Source: Irpex lacteus | Lineage: Eukaryota; Basidiomycota; Agaricomycetes; Polyporales; Irpicaceae | Assembly (NCBI GenBank): GCA_001986395.2 | Contig: MQVO02000030.1 | Location: forward strand, 124,001 to 188,000 | Direction: 5' to 3' | Length of the DNA stretch: 64,000 bases | In this document: positions 22,356 to 34,355 of the stretch, piece by piece | Numbering within the stretch: position 1 is the stretch's first letter | How the letters are laid out: each line of letters opens with the position of its first letter | Translations under genes and position numbers: made by a program | Notes under the pieces: generated by a model | The model's database searches: none | Told to the model about the DNA's origin: nothing | The model's input: only the letters and a program-made list of their open reading frames with translations

Positions 22356-24504
22356 TCATATAGCGGTCATCGGACTTGGTTACACGCTGCGTGTTTTATT
22401 TATTGCTGTCATTTTACACTATGTCTCCCCCAGGAAATACGACTGCTGTTGTAACGGTGGTTTTATACCAGCGCCACAAAGCTTCGAACTCTTGCCATAT
22501 ATGTCCAGAAGCCTCCCAAATATGGTAATCTTAGAGGTTCGCCGCCCGTAATCCCACGTTCATCAGGCGTATTATGTTACGGATACGCACACCTATTGCG
22601 AAGCACGGATCTGTCAGATGTGAGTATCTATTTTTATCTCACTGTAGGTTCACGTTGATGTAACCTACTTTATCGACCCTGGGTGCAGTTATTCGCTCTC
22701 ATGACCTGACCTCGTGCCGAATTGCCGCGTCACGATCTCATACATTCTTACCAGATTGAAGCTTTTGCGTACCACGTCCTTTCATAACCGCAATGCTGAT
22801 TTGAATTCATGATGGTCTCGCGAATAGCTTGACGCACGATATACGTAATTTCGTCCTGGACAACCTTGGTTTTCAAGCCGAATTCCCACCGCGGGATATC
22901 TTGCCAGACGGTGCTGTAGGAACACGCAAAAAGTTTGTAACAATAGCTGGAGCTTCTGGTAGAGTTCCCTCGAGCAGGGAGAAGACATGTACACCACGAG
23001 TCAGGGAAGTCTTCCTTTGCTTCCGCTCACATGTGACGCTGATCTCCCCCTTGATTGCGACGCTACTCTTCCGTGTTCCCACCGAGTCCCATCTCCGAAG
23101 TAGCACTCTCGCGGAACCGGTACGTATCAATGGGTACTGTGTGACGAGCACTTTCCTACTTGGGAGAGCTACGACCTCTGGGATTGTTCTAGCAACATCT
23201 ATCTTGCGTGTTATACGTTATCTGTTGTGTCTGTCACCGGGGCTATCCACATATGAACCGTGACTCGCGGACGTGGATTTTACCGTCGTGAGAAATTATA
23301 TGGACGGGAATCAAGGGTATTGCTATGTGCGTCGGTAGGGTGGTTCGTGGACTGCGTCGCATAATTTTGGCTAACATGCGGGCACAGATTATCGATTACT
23401 AGTTTTGCGGAGAAAGCATCCACATATGGGGTAATAGGCTTTCCAGTCTGTCCAATTCCTCCGTTATGTGTGATACGTCGAGGAGGTTAGTCCTGTCCAG
23501 TAACGAATGGCTCCAAAAATAGCTTGCACATCTCATGCTCCGCTTCTCTGATTATCAGAATATGGTAGCCGACTTCGACTAGCTTTCTAGCTGAACTGAG
23601 ATTGCCAGGTCCCAAGTCCGCCACCTGAAGCCGCGGCGCTCGCGTTTTCTAGATGTAATCCTGCTCAAGAGATTGTCGCCTACCTTCTCAGTACCTCACG
23701 CTAAACCGTATCGAGGGGTCATGATTCCGTAGGCATCCGCAACTAACGACATCTCTGACGACACAACCCATCTCTCGGATCGTTTCGTGCTCGGTGTAGT
23801 CCAATTTTGTCAACTTTGTGGAACTAAACGGAAGGAGATACCTTGTAGGTCTGAAGCCACGGTAATAGCACGATCGTAGTTGGCTACCTCGCCGCTCATT
23901 TTAGCAGCCGCCTGCTTAGAGAACGGCCAGATAAAGCACGTTCAAGGTTGAGCAGCTTGCCCCATCCCACACCTGACCCACTGAGGCTGCTCTTCTTCTC
24001 CATTGCTGGATTTCGCTCGAAGCGGATGGCAGGTATAATTCACCCAGCGGCGAACGAGTCAAGGAGATTTTCGGGACACAGCAACATGGTCACTATGCCT
24101 AAGAAACGGGCGCTCTCTGTTCTTCTTCCGATGGTACATTGTCTGCTCATGTGCGACACCCAGGACTTGACTTCATTGTATCCTTGGCTGCGCCCGAAGC
24201 ATCCCATCCACCTTCCATTGTGAGTGGCCCTGTGACTGATTCTGTTCCGCAAAGTGCCATCTAAGCTGACTTCGTCAAAGAAGGCATTTCGCTTAGCTGA
24301 AGCTCCCCGTCTCTTTCCGCAACACATCGCATGGCACAATCTGATGTCACGGGAATTCTGTACCTCTGCAGAATTCGCTACGCTGGCGCATGACGGCACT
24401 CGCGCGATCAAGCCAAGGCCGTACTCATGTATATAAGTGCGCTCTGAATACCGCATAACATCAGCTCAGCTCTCAGAACCAGCCAATCTGACACCACTCG
24501 AGCC
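22356..24504. other. Gene-poor stretch of about 2.1 kb
   Basis: No protein family, tRNA or terminal-repeat element was recognised. ORFs up to 144 aa exist on both strands (for example 22829-23263 plus and 24040-24456 minus), but they overlap, lack splice continuity and look like chance. The right end contains the oxalate decarboxylase promoter. The region could hold decayed repeat sequence, which would need a repeat library to detect. Confidence 0.5.
24430..24437 (+). promoter_or_regulatory. TATA box of oxalate decarboxylase gene
   Basis: The sequence TATATAAG lies 75 bp upstream of the ATG at 24505. The segment between contains no ATG, consistent with a short 5' UTR. Confidence 0.6.
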
Positions 24505-26533
24505 ATGCTATCTGCCAAGCTTTCCAAGACCGTATTGACGGCTTTGCTGCTCGCCACCTACTGTAGCGCAGCTCCCGCTTCGGTGCCCTCCTCTGGTGCG
24601 CCTGCAGAAAGCTCAGTAGTCTCAGCCTCAGCACCACTGTCTTCCCTCGCAACGAACTCAGCGGCGTCTTCCGTCGCCTTTTCAAGTGCATCGAGGCCCG
24701 CGTCTTCCCACTCTGTCCCAGCAGCTTCAGGCACCTCCTCTGCAGCCAGCGCGACTGAGACCGTTCCTTACGCGTCAGACGATCCCAACTACGTTCTGTG
24801 GAACGAAACGTTCAGCGGAGAGCCCCAGCCGATTCGAGGATCCCTTGGTGCCACGATTCTTGGCCCTCAGGACACTAGCATGGATAAGCAGAATCCTGAT
24901 CTGCTCGCACCCCCGACAACAGATGCAGGCACTGTGTGAGTGATGTTCTACAATCGAAGAGAAGGCGAATCGCGTGCTCATGTGATATTCCAGAGGAAAC
25001 GCCAAATGGCCGTTCAGTTTGAGCCATAATCGACTGCAGACCGGTGGATGGGCTCGTCAACAAAACAGTAAGTGCCCCGTGAGCTATTACGTCATAGAAG
25101 TTACTGATATCTATTCAGTCGATGTATTGCCGATGGCAACCGAGATGGCCGCAGTGAATATGCGGTTAGAAGTGGGTGCGGTCAGGTATGTGCATTAACA
25201 GTGCGGTGAACGTAGCTCATGGACTTTAAAAAGAGAATTGCACTGGCACAAGACGGCAGAGGTATGTTTGTATTAATGACGAACACTGAATGTTCTAATC
25301 GATCATTATGATAGTGGTCATACGTCTTAAAGGTACGTAACCTGGCAATTGTTACTGTACTTGTGCTCAGCTTCATTATCTAGGGTTCTGTACAAATCAC
25401 TGCGATCAACAATAACGGACAGAACTATATCGCCACAGTCGTAGGTAATTGCACTTTATGGCATTGCGTTTTCATTGACGGCTTTATAGAACGCTGGAGA
25501 CCTTTGGTATTTCCCCGCTGGGATGCCTCACTCGATTCAAGCCACCAATACAGATGCATCCGGATCTGAATTCTTACTCGTGCGTAAACAGACCTCCCTC
25601 GAAACTCAATTGCTCAACTTATTATACCAGGTGTTTGACAACGGGGACTTCAGCGAAGATTCAACTTTCTTGCTGACGGATTGGCTCGCACACGTACCCA
25701 AAGAGGTGTTGGCAAAGAACTTCAAAACCAGCATGTCTGCGTTCGACCAAATCCCAGGGAAAGAGCTGTATATCTTCCCAGCTCGTGAGTAGCCCTTTTC
25801 TTCTCTGGGACACGTTCAACTGAAATTTCAATAGCTGGCCCTGGACCCGACTCTGATGCCCCGACAAGCCCGCAGGGTACTGTCCCTGAACCCTTCAGCT
25901 TCGCCTTGTCAAAGATGAAAGCGACCGATCTCGACGGCGGGTCTGTCAAAATAGTTGACTCACATACCTTCACTATTTCGAAGACTATCGCAATGGCGGA
26001 GGTGACCGTGGAACCAGGTGCGATGCGCGAGCTTCATTGGCACCCTACCCAGGACGAATGGAGCTACTTCCTGTGAGTAACATCCGGTGGTTCTGTGGCA
26101 ACCGGTGCTGATCTGCACTCTATCAGCGAGGGAAATGCGCGTGTGACGCTTTTCGCTTCTCAAGGCTCAGCGAGGACCTTCAACTACCAAGCTGGAGACG
26201 TCGGTAGGTAACATTGCACTTCTTCGTTCTATTTAACTGATTGATTTCACCAAGGTTACGTTCCCGGTACCTTCGGACACTACGTTGAGAACATCGGCAA
26301 TTCGACCTTGAAGTTCCTGGAGGTCTTTAGGACGGATACTTTCCAGGACGTTAGCTTGAGTCAAGTGAGCTGTAATTCCTCATTTCACTTACGTAGCCAT
26401 ACTCATGATGGTCGTGTAGTGGCTTGCACTTACCCCACCCGAGATGGTGAAGGCCACTCTCAATCTCGACGATGACACCATTGCGCACCTCAACAAGAAC
26501 AAACCTGTGGTTGTTGGGCCTAGCTCTAACTAA
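24505..26533 (+). CDS. Secreted oxalate decarboxylase (bicupin)
   Basis: Converts oxalate to formate and CO2 using Mn; in decay fungi this limits oxalate around hyphae. Twelve exons sum to 1458 nt, 485 aa. Residues 1-22 are a signal peptide (MLSAKLSKTVLTALLLATYC). They are followed by an unusually long Ser/Ala-rich segment (residues 23-95) before the bicupin core. Cupin 1 has the metal motif ELHWHKTAEW and the downstream DLWYFPAGMPHSIQ. Cupin 2 has ELHWHPTQDEW and GYVPGTFGHYVEN. The lid segment FSEDSTF retains the glutamate position associated with decarboxylase rather than oxidase activity. Exons 4 (25234-25261) and 5 (25315-25332) are only 28 and 18 nt and split the first metal motif. The Ser/Ala segment may be a mucin-like O-glycosylated spacer. 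Confidence 0.92.
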
Positions 26534-27493
26534 GCTCACACTCAGAGGCCCACTAGGTAAATGCTACAGGTTGAGATGAGGATTTGATATACACAAGTGG
26601 GATTTGTACGGTTTTCCTTACGCTCTATTACGGATTTTGAATGCTCACGATCATTTACGCCTTGTGATTGGATTTTGTATGGCCTGGTATCGGTTCGCAT
26701 ATGAATATTGAATTTCGAGCTTTGACCGTTACGAACTGGTGCGACAATTGTGATATGTGATGTAGGGCTCCTTCAAGCTTCGACGTAATACGACTAAGAG
26801 TGTAATCAGATTCGTGGTTGGTTTCCTTCTACTTACTTATGTCGTTGTTGAACTGACAGCGATTATCCACTCTTGAACATGACTCATGAGTAACTGTGAA
26901 AGCATGAAGGACACCCGCGGCTTAATAGAATGTAGTCCATGATATGGTACGGGTTTATAATTCCCATGGCCATGCTGGATCTCTCAAGGCACTCTGACTG
27001 GGTGGTCACTAGTACTGTACTCATTTCTAGGGAAAATGAGGCCACAATCGGATTGAGTACTGGCGTACAATCCACTGCGATTTCCGACCCAGCTGTCTAT
27101 CTCGGTTTCATCCACTGATTATCCGATCATGCTCTTGAGCTTGACGTAAAAGGTATCGAAGATAGACCTTCGATGGCAGGTTTGAATTCGAACTAACGCG
27201 ATGTGCTGGGCTTTACGTCTGTTCTCGACTGAACACAGCGACTCGTGATAGTACAAAACGAACCATATACGATCAGGACAGTAGATAGTAGAACCAGCAT
27301 TCCTTCGATAGGGCCTGAGGCTACCACTAATACCTGGTGTGTGCACGATGTACATATGTCATGAATGCGTCACTCGAAACATCGTAGTCCAGACTTGCAA
27401 ATGTAAGAACACCAAAAGACAATATAGGAATAAATGATAAATACACCAGAGAGACCTATGGTAAAGCAATTTTTGACTCGTGAACCTTACAGC
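26534..27493. other. Intergenic, convergent 3' ends
   Basis: 960 bp between the convergent oxalate decarboxylase and GH5 genes. Only short ORFs; nothing recognised. Confidence 0.5.
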
Positions 27494-29130
27494 TTAGTGC
27501 TTGTTAGGAGCCAAGCAAGCCGAAACGAGAGACGTGTCCGTCCAAGTACTGCCGCTCTGAGTGGGCACTTCCCCGAGAACGTAGCTTGGGTCAAAGTTCC
27601 CTGCAGCCCAGCCAAAGTAGCCGAGGAACACTAAAGGATGATCATGTCAGTACGACTGATCACGACTACGATCAGGGAGAATAACTGACCATCAGAGTTC
27701 TGCTCCTGGAAAGCAATCTGCTCGCACAGGAACTGAGCGCACGAATCCGTGTTGCCGCCACCGGTCTCGGTGTTGAGGGCTTGACGGCCGTTGGCCCGCA
27801 GCCAGGTGGCGAGGGGTTGCCAGGCGTTAGCGATGTTGTTAGTAACGCAGTCGGCGTGTGTGCCGGAGTTGTCGGAGTCGAGGTACTTGTGAACATCAAA
27901 GATCAATCCGGTTTTGGTGCCGTCGGGGTTGGTGACCTTGTTCAAGGCATCGGCGGATCCGTTAGAGACGAATGTTTCTGCAGAGGTCCAGTTGTTCCCG
28001 GGAAGGAGGATGAGTTGGGAAGTAGCACTATAATTTGCTTGAGAATTCGTCGACACTTCCTGTTTTCACCATTTCCACTCACCCTGCGTTACGAATGGCA
28101 GTAACAGCGGCCTGAACTGAATCTGCCCAAGCATTGATGTCGGGAACGTCATGGGGCTCGTTCATACTAGATACCTAATCAGTTCCCAGTCGTCTCAGTA
28201 CTAAAGCAGATACTTACACTCCGAAGAGGATCTTTGAGTTGTTGGCGTACTTGGCTGCGATAGCACCCCAGGTGGCAGCGAACTGTTCGTTCGTGGGACC
28301 ACCTTGTCCAATAATCTACGACACCGAGTACATAAGTGGGAAGAATAACATAGCTGTGCAAACCAGATGTACATACCTCGCCGTTCCAACGAGCATAGTT
28401 GTGGATATCAATGATACATCCGGCAGCACCTGAGTTGATGCAAGCCTGAACGAGATCATCGTACTCCTGGAGGTTAGCATCGTCGATAGGACCTCCCAGA
28501 ACGTCGTTCGTCAGGAACTGCCAGCCGACAGGGAGACGGAAGGCGTTGAATCCGTCGTCTTTCACGAAATGGTCCATCTGTCCTTCTCCATCGTGGCCGT
28601 AGTATTTAAGGAGTGGAGGCCATGCAGCAGAGGCTTGGCAGTTTCCGTCGGTATTGCAACCGAAATCGAAACCAGCGATGTTGACGCCATAGAACTTGAG
28701 AGGGCCGCTGGCAGCTGGAGGGCTAGTCCCAGTGGGTTGGCTTGGGGGAGCTGAGGAAGCCGAGGATTGACTAGGGGCATTGGGGTCGGTGCCAGGAACA
28801 CATTGCGAATAGTCTGTTGTGAAAGATGAAAATCGTGATCAAGGTTGCATAACCGGGGAAAGCCTTACAGTCGTTGATCTCGCTGCAGTAGCTGCCCGAC
28901 ACGCAAGTAGTTGATCCAGAGAAACCCTACGAGACAGAAAGTTGTGAGATACAGAGCACAAATGCACGGTCATTGATCACCCACGGTACCGCCGCCTGTA
29001 AATCGATTGTTAGTTGGCCGCATGGTGAAGACGAAAATCAGAAACACTCACACTGTTGCCACACTTGGGATTGACCACGGGCTGAGCAGATCCAGATAGC
29101 AAGCGCGGTCAAAGCATAGATGGATTTCAT
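27494..29130 (-). CDS. Secreted GH5 endo-beta-1,4-glucanase with N-terminal CBM1
   Basis: Cleaves internal beta-1,4 bonds of cellulose outside the cell. Start at ATG 29130 gives a signal peptide (MKSIYALTALAIWICSARG). A fungal cellulose-binding module CBM1 follows, assembled over several exons as QVWQQCGG, TGFSGSTTCVSGSYC and YYSQC. A Ser/Pro linker leads into the GH5 barrel with YGVNIAGFDFG, GFNAFRLPVGWQ, IDIHNYARWNG, the acid/base motif FGVMNEPHD and the nucleophile motif NTETGGGN. The last exon ends SACLAPNKH before TAA at 27494-27496. Length is about 390 aa, typical of the GH5_5 endoglucanases. One CBM1 exon is only 11 nt (28985-28995). The gene is likely carbon-source regulated, but no binding sites were assigned. 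Confidence 0.92.
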
Positions 29131-30480
29131 GTTGAGCGTATCGTCTGAGATGCGGTTACCGACTGCGGGGTACAACAGGTGGTCTTTATAGTCCCACCAG
29201 ACTGCTACCTCGGCAACAAATAAGAAGTCCAAGCACATGTCCATCACCGACGACGACGAGTACGATGCGACACGTTATGTCCGATGTCTAACCGGTGAGG
29301 ACTTTGCGGCAACATAAGGTCATGTTGAACGAAGACTGCATTCGAACATCAGTATCCTCGACACGTACAATAATCAGGTGCGCCCTGGAGATGCATGCGT
29401 CGCAGTGAGGAAGACGGTTCATTCTCGCTTGTTCGTCGGGAGCAGTAAGGACGGGATATCCTCGAAACTTGTTGCGAGAGCGAGAGTAAGCGTCTCTACG
29501 TCATTGCTAAATGCCTATGGGATTTTACGCTTTAGTACGACGAGCTTACCTTTTCAACCACAGTGGTGTTGTTGAAGTAATATATCCTCAAGCTAAAGCG
29601 CCAAGTTCCAACTTTTATGATCCTGATTGTACGCATCAGAATTATCTGTGGTATACGAGCTATCTGGTATAGGTTTTACACCTACGGATTGGCGAACACA
29701 TACACGAAGCTTCGCTATCGGTCCTGCGACGCCTGCACTGCATACATATAGCCGGTACTTCTGTTGTGCAACCTCGGTATCATAAAAATTGAGCACTGAC
29801 AGACCCGAGAGTGGAATTGAGGACTGAATGTGAGGTGCCTTTGGAATACTTTGAAATACAAACAGATCAGACAGGATCATGCGAGCTAGTATCGAAGTTC
29901 TGTGAATGAGATCCATTTACGACGTCGAATGCATCCCCACAGAAGCCCGGTACCAGGTTGCACAGTCCATGTCAGTTACGATACGGCTAGTAGATGGCCT
30001 CAAAAAGACGTCCGGCCAGTTATTCCTGCAGAAGAAGACGACCCGCCCAGAGAGCATGTGTCGAAGAATGCGCTTCATGTTCGCCTGAACGTCGGGATGA
30101 GTCGCCATGAGCCGACGCTGACGAGATAAGTATTTCCTCGGCAAGATATTATGTGCAACACAAGTTTTTTCGGGATGGGACTGGAGCATGATACAAGCAG
30201 TTATAGACCATAGAGCAAGACATGGTGGTTGAGACCAACTCGCAAAGCTGCACATGAGCTACCCGAGCACTGTGGGTGATTTCCACGTGGGATCCACGTG
30301 CTGTGGGCGCTAATTTAATATACCCTTGGCGGCCAATACGCGACCGGGACGCGGTTGACTTGAACTTTTGTTGCCTTCCTTGTCCGACTTTCTAACATTG
30401 CGAGCCGTTAGTTCAGGTAAATACACCCATGCTTTGCGCTATGATGTCTTGACATATGTTTGGGATAGGACGTCGCTTCC
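29131..30480. other. Intergenic between GH5 and SEH1 promoters
   Basis: About 1.35 kb between divergently transcribed genes. No coding sequence recognised. Two E-box motifs sit near 30284-30300; a possible 5' UTR intron precedes the SEH1 ATG (GTAAATAC at about 30418 to GGGATAG at 30470). Confidence 0.45.
30284..30300. promoter_or_regulatory. Paired CACGTG E-boxes upstream of SEH1
   Basis: Two CACGTG hexamers (30284-30289 and 30295-30300) are separated by five bases, about 180 bp upstream of the SEH1 ATG. CACGTG is the core bound by bHLH factors such as Cbf1/Pho4-type proteins in fungi. Function here is inferred from sequence only. Confidence 0.4.
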
Positions 30481-32144
30481 ATGGTGCAGACAGGCCTGAT
30501 CTCCAACGCTCATAGCGACCTTGTAACAGATGCTGCTTATGACTTCTATGGTTTACGACTCGCGACCTGTAGTCTTGATCAGAGGTACTTGCTCAAACAA
30601 AACTGGAGCTGTTTATAATGCTCACTACCATGCAGAATCAAAGTGTGGCAACTCGATGAAAAGGATGGAACATGGAGTGTTCGGGATGACTGGAAGGTGC
30701 GTAGAAGTAACTCGTGTACCGAAGAACTCACGCTTATATGTCTTTAGGCACATGATGCTGCAGTCACCAAAGTCAGTTGGGCGCATCCTGAGTTCGGGAC
30801 TATCATCGCCTCCTCCTCGTTCGACCGAACTGTGAAAGTTTGGGAACAAACATCCTACACCGACGCGGAACCCCACCTAAACGGCGCGTCGGGCTCATCC
30901 TCAAGTTCGCGTTGGGTCGAGCGTGCCGTTTTGGTAGATGCAAAGAGCACAGTTAGAGCTGTTGAATTTTCACCCCCTTGTTTTGGCCTGAAATTGGTGC
31001 GTCCCAATCACACCTACGTCGCTGCATATGCTCACACCAAACGGCCCTTTGCGAATAGGCAACAATTTCCTCTGACAACTACTTGCGCTTCTACGAGTGT
31101 TACGAACAACCTTCCCTCACTACTTGGCAGTTGACCGAAGAAGTCGATGTATTAAGCCTTCCGTCGGCCATCTCAACCGGCAGTGGATCTACGCAGTCAG
31201 CATCCTCCTCAACACCAACTCAGTCAGCAGCAGGGCTAGACGGCCCGTCTCTGTTGGGGCACAATGCTTCACAGCAGCAACAGAGTCAGATACCTTCACG
31301 GTCAGGTTTAGCCAATCGGGAGGTTCGTGCTCTGCCTCTTCTTCAGTTGAGCCTGAATCCCATCCATTATGACTCAATTTACAGGCAGACGGAGGATGGT
31401 GCATGTCATGGTGCAAGGATCGATATTGGGGCGAGCTCATAGCAGCAGCATGCGGCGTCAATGGTGCAGTGAAGGTACTTCAACCGTCGTAACTCCTCAT
31501 AAGCTTGATACTCATAACTCTACTAGATTATCCAACTCGTACCATCCCGTCGCCCATCCAGCGTGCTCTCCCTCGACCCATCCTCTCAATCCCGCGCAGA
31601 TACGACCCCGAGAAGTCCGGCAGTTGGTGCAGGTTTTGAGATGTCTACTTCTTACTCGATTACTTCCGTATCATGGGCACCATCCTGCGGGCGTTCATAC
31701 CATCTTATTGCCACCGGTAGCAGAGACGGACATGTCAGAATATGGCGCGTCAAGCCTCCAACCCCTCCTGATGAGGTGGATGAAGACGAGGAAACGGGAG
31801 AAGACACATGGTCTGCTACCATCGTGGGCGACTTTGACGACCACAAGTGAGTTTACGTCAATCGACTTCACGTCCCGTCCTTGACTATGTGCAATAGGGC
31901 TGCGGTCGGACGCGTAGAATGGAACATCACAGGGTAAGTAATTGCATCTCTATTTTCTTCTATTTTGGAATCTAAATTTCTATGATCCAGAACAATACTC
32001 TCTTCAGCCGGTAATGACGGTCGTGTAAGATTATGGAAGGCCACGGCAGGAAATGTCTGGAGACCAGCTGGTCACATCAGCGTAGAACAAGCAGAAGAGC
32101 AACGACCCGACGTAGACATGGATGATAACGTTGTCGCCGACTAA
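30481..32144 (+). CDS. SEH1: WD40 nucleoporin / SEA complex subunit Seh1
   Basis: Seh1 is a six-bladed WD40 protein shared by the Nup107-160 (Y) complex of nuclear pores and the SEA/GATOR2 complex that regulates TORC1. The model starts at ATG 30481: MVQTGLISNAHSDLVTDAAY, then RLATCSLDQRIKVWQLDE, AHDAAVTKVSWAHPEFG, IIASSSFDRTVKVWE, the second half SVSWAPSCGRSYHLIATGSR with HVRIW, and SSAGNDGRVRLWKA before TAA at 32142-32144. A Ser/Gln-rich low-complexity loop (about 31150-31330) and a smaller Ser-rich loop are insertions between blades. An acidic loop (PPDEVDEDEETGED) occurs near 31765-31805. The stop lies only 46 bp from the stop of the convergent dehydrogenase gene, so the transcripts probably overlap. 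Confidence 0.9.
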
Positions 32145-32190
32145 TACAATTCTAGCCTCGAAATTAGCAAACCGTAAACCAACTCCGAGT

Positions 32191-33816
32191 TTATATCCGC
32201 GGCTTCACAGCAATCTTGACCGCCTGACGACTGTTCATTTTGTCGAGTGCCTTCTGGTAGTCGCTCAATGCAAAGACGTCGGTCACCTGCAAGTGTCCCG
32301 TGAGCGTTTTTATATAGAAGCGTGTTCGATGAATTGGTCGTACCATGCCCTTCACGTTGATCTTCCCACTGTCGAGATATGCTACCGCGCGAGGGAAGCA
32401 GTGGGCTTGTGCGAAGGAACCAACGATCTTCATGTAACGCAAGTGAGCAGTGTGACCATACGAAGGCGTTGAGAAGGTTTCCCCTGCGAACGTACCCTGA
32501 TTTCGTCCACAAAGATCTTGGACGGGGCCCAATGAACGAGCGCGTCATTGTCATACACCCCGTACACCATGAGTGTTCCTCCGCGGCGCACGTAGTGAAT
32601 GGCCTCTGTTGCAATCTTCGCCACCCCCGTCGCTTCCACCTGACCGTTTCATCAGCACGCACGCAGGGAACGCAGAGAAAGCCACCGCGCCGATGCCCTT
32701 CTAGCACGGGAAGAACATCGGACGTTCGGCGCATGTACGCTTCAAGTCAGGTCAACTCACAACGACATCGAACCCATACGGGTTCTCCTTCTTCAACTGC
32801 TCCCACTGGGCCTCTGGGTTCGCCCTATCCAGCTCGACAAACTCGTCTCCCGCCTTCAAGTCCTTCGCGAGTTGCGTTTTGATGCCTTTGTTGGCCGCAA
32901 TGACGACTCTCGCTGCACCGTTAAGTTTAAGCAGCTGAGCGAGGATGAGGCCTGTGGGGCCGGAGCCTATGATGAGAGCTTCGATGCCGACACCTGGGTT
33001 CAGCTTGTCGACGCCGTGGATGGCGCATGCGGCCGGTTCGATGAGGGTGGCTTCTTCATCTGTGAGGTTGTGGATCTTGTATACCTTGTCGGCAGAGCTG
33101 GGTACAAGGGATGACAGATAGTGTGAGTTCAGCAGACGGTCGAGGTGGATGAGACACTTACAAGACGCAGTATTCGGCGAATCCGCCTTCACAGCTCACA
33201 CCGCGACCGACAAAGTTCTCGCAGAGGATGGTAGTGCCTCGACGGCAGTACAGGCATTTACCACACTAGATAAGCCAAATTTAGTCGATATTGTGTAGAG
33301 GGAGACGGGGAGACCACTCACTGTGATTCCCGGATCTGCAACGACTCTGTCTCCCTTAGAGAAGTCTGTAACGTTCTTGCCCACTTTCTCTATAACGCCT
33401 ACAACTTCGTGGCCAGGTATGAGCTATGTATGCATGCGATCAGCGACTGTGTGGGATGCGACGAGGACACGACGCATACTGGGAACTTGGTGATAAACTC
33501 TCCATCATGAACATGCGAATCGGTACCACAGACACCTAGAGAAAGCCAGCTAAGAGACGATGAGAGCGGGCATCGCCATTATCGCGTACCGCAGCATGTA
33601 ACTGGACTGGCAGAATGAGCTTATAGCGTTCAAAGGACAGCCAGAGAATTCGCGTACCCTTGAACAGAACTTCATCGTCGGTGATCTCAGGGATGGGGAC
33701 TTTGCGAATCTCAAAGTTCTTGGGCTGTGGGTGTTCCGAAAGATCATGCAAAGTCTGTTGGGTGTTATGTGTAGTACGAGACTTACTGCGTGATAGTAAA
33801 CGGCGTCCATGCTCAT
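32191..33816 (-). CDS. Zinc-type medium-chain alcohol/polyol dehydrogenase, copy 2
   Basis: Paralogue of the 7811-9275 gene with the same order of motifs. Start at ATG 33816 ([10 protein letters not shown]), spliced to [20 protein letters not shown]. The protein carries the metal-site segments [20 protein letters not shown] and [15 protein letters not shown], and the coenzyme motif [18 protein letters not shown]. The C-terminal half includes [29 protein letters not shown] and [16 protein letters not shown], ending at TAA 32191-32193. Length is about 360 aa. Substrate is uncertain: sorbitol/arabinitol-dehydrogenase-like by motif. The gene lies 46 bp from SEH1 in convergent orientation. Confidence 0.85.
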
Positions 33817-34355
33817 CTTGAGAGTTGTAAACCTTGGGTGTAGGTCTGGGTGAGTGAGTGGTTAGAAGAGAGATTCCGAGGCGCTGCGATGTAGAAACTC
33901 GAAATGCGCGAGGGCTTTTCAACGCCAAAGCACATGCGGACGGACCATCCAAGGATAATCGATAATTATTATGTTACCGTGGCATGTGGCAGATCGTTGA
34001 CGTCCGAAAGCCCGCATCCGAAGCCATCTTCCTCGTCGATTACAGACTTACAGCAAGTAGGATCCGAGAACGACACCAAGGAGATAGCCCGAAGATAACC
34101 TATAATGCGCGTCATTTATCGCATACTAGGAATCGGTCCGTACCTCCGACTGACAGTACATCGCGTACGCACAATTAATATGTCACTAGTATGAGGAGGA
34201 GTACACTCTGTTTTCACAATCCAGACCGTTCTGCCAAGCATTGCTACAGGAGAGGGATTACAAACACGCTGGTGTCAAAGATCAGTCTACGGCTCACGGA
34301 GGTAGATGTGGAGCACGTACTTACTGGTATATTTTATTGTAACTTACTGAGTAAT
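33817..34355. other. Intergenic between ADH-2 and 3-beta-HSD gene
   Basis: 539 bp with the ADH-2 promoter and the 3' flank of the neighbouring minus-strand gene. No gene recognised. Confidence 0.5.

Noticed and set aside
22829..23263. 144-aa ORF in the gene-poor stretch
   Set aside because: No family resemblance and competing ORFs on the other strand; it looks like chance.
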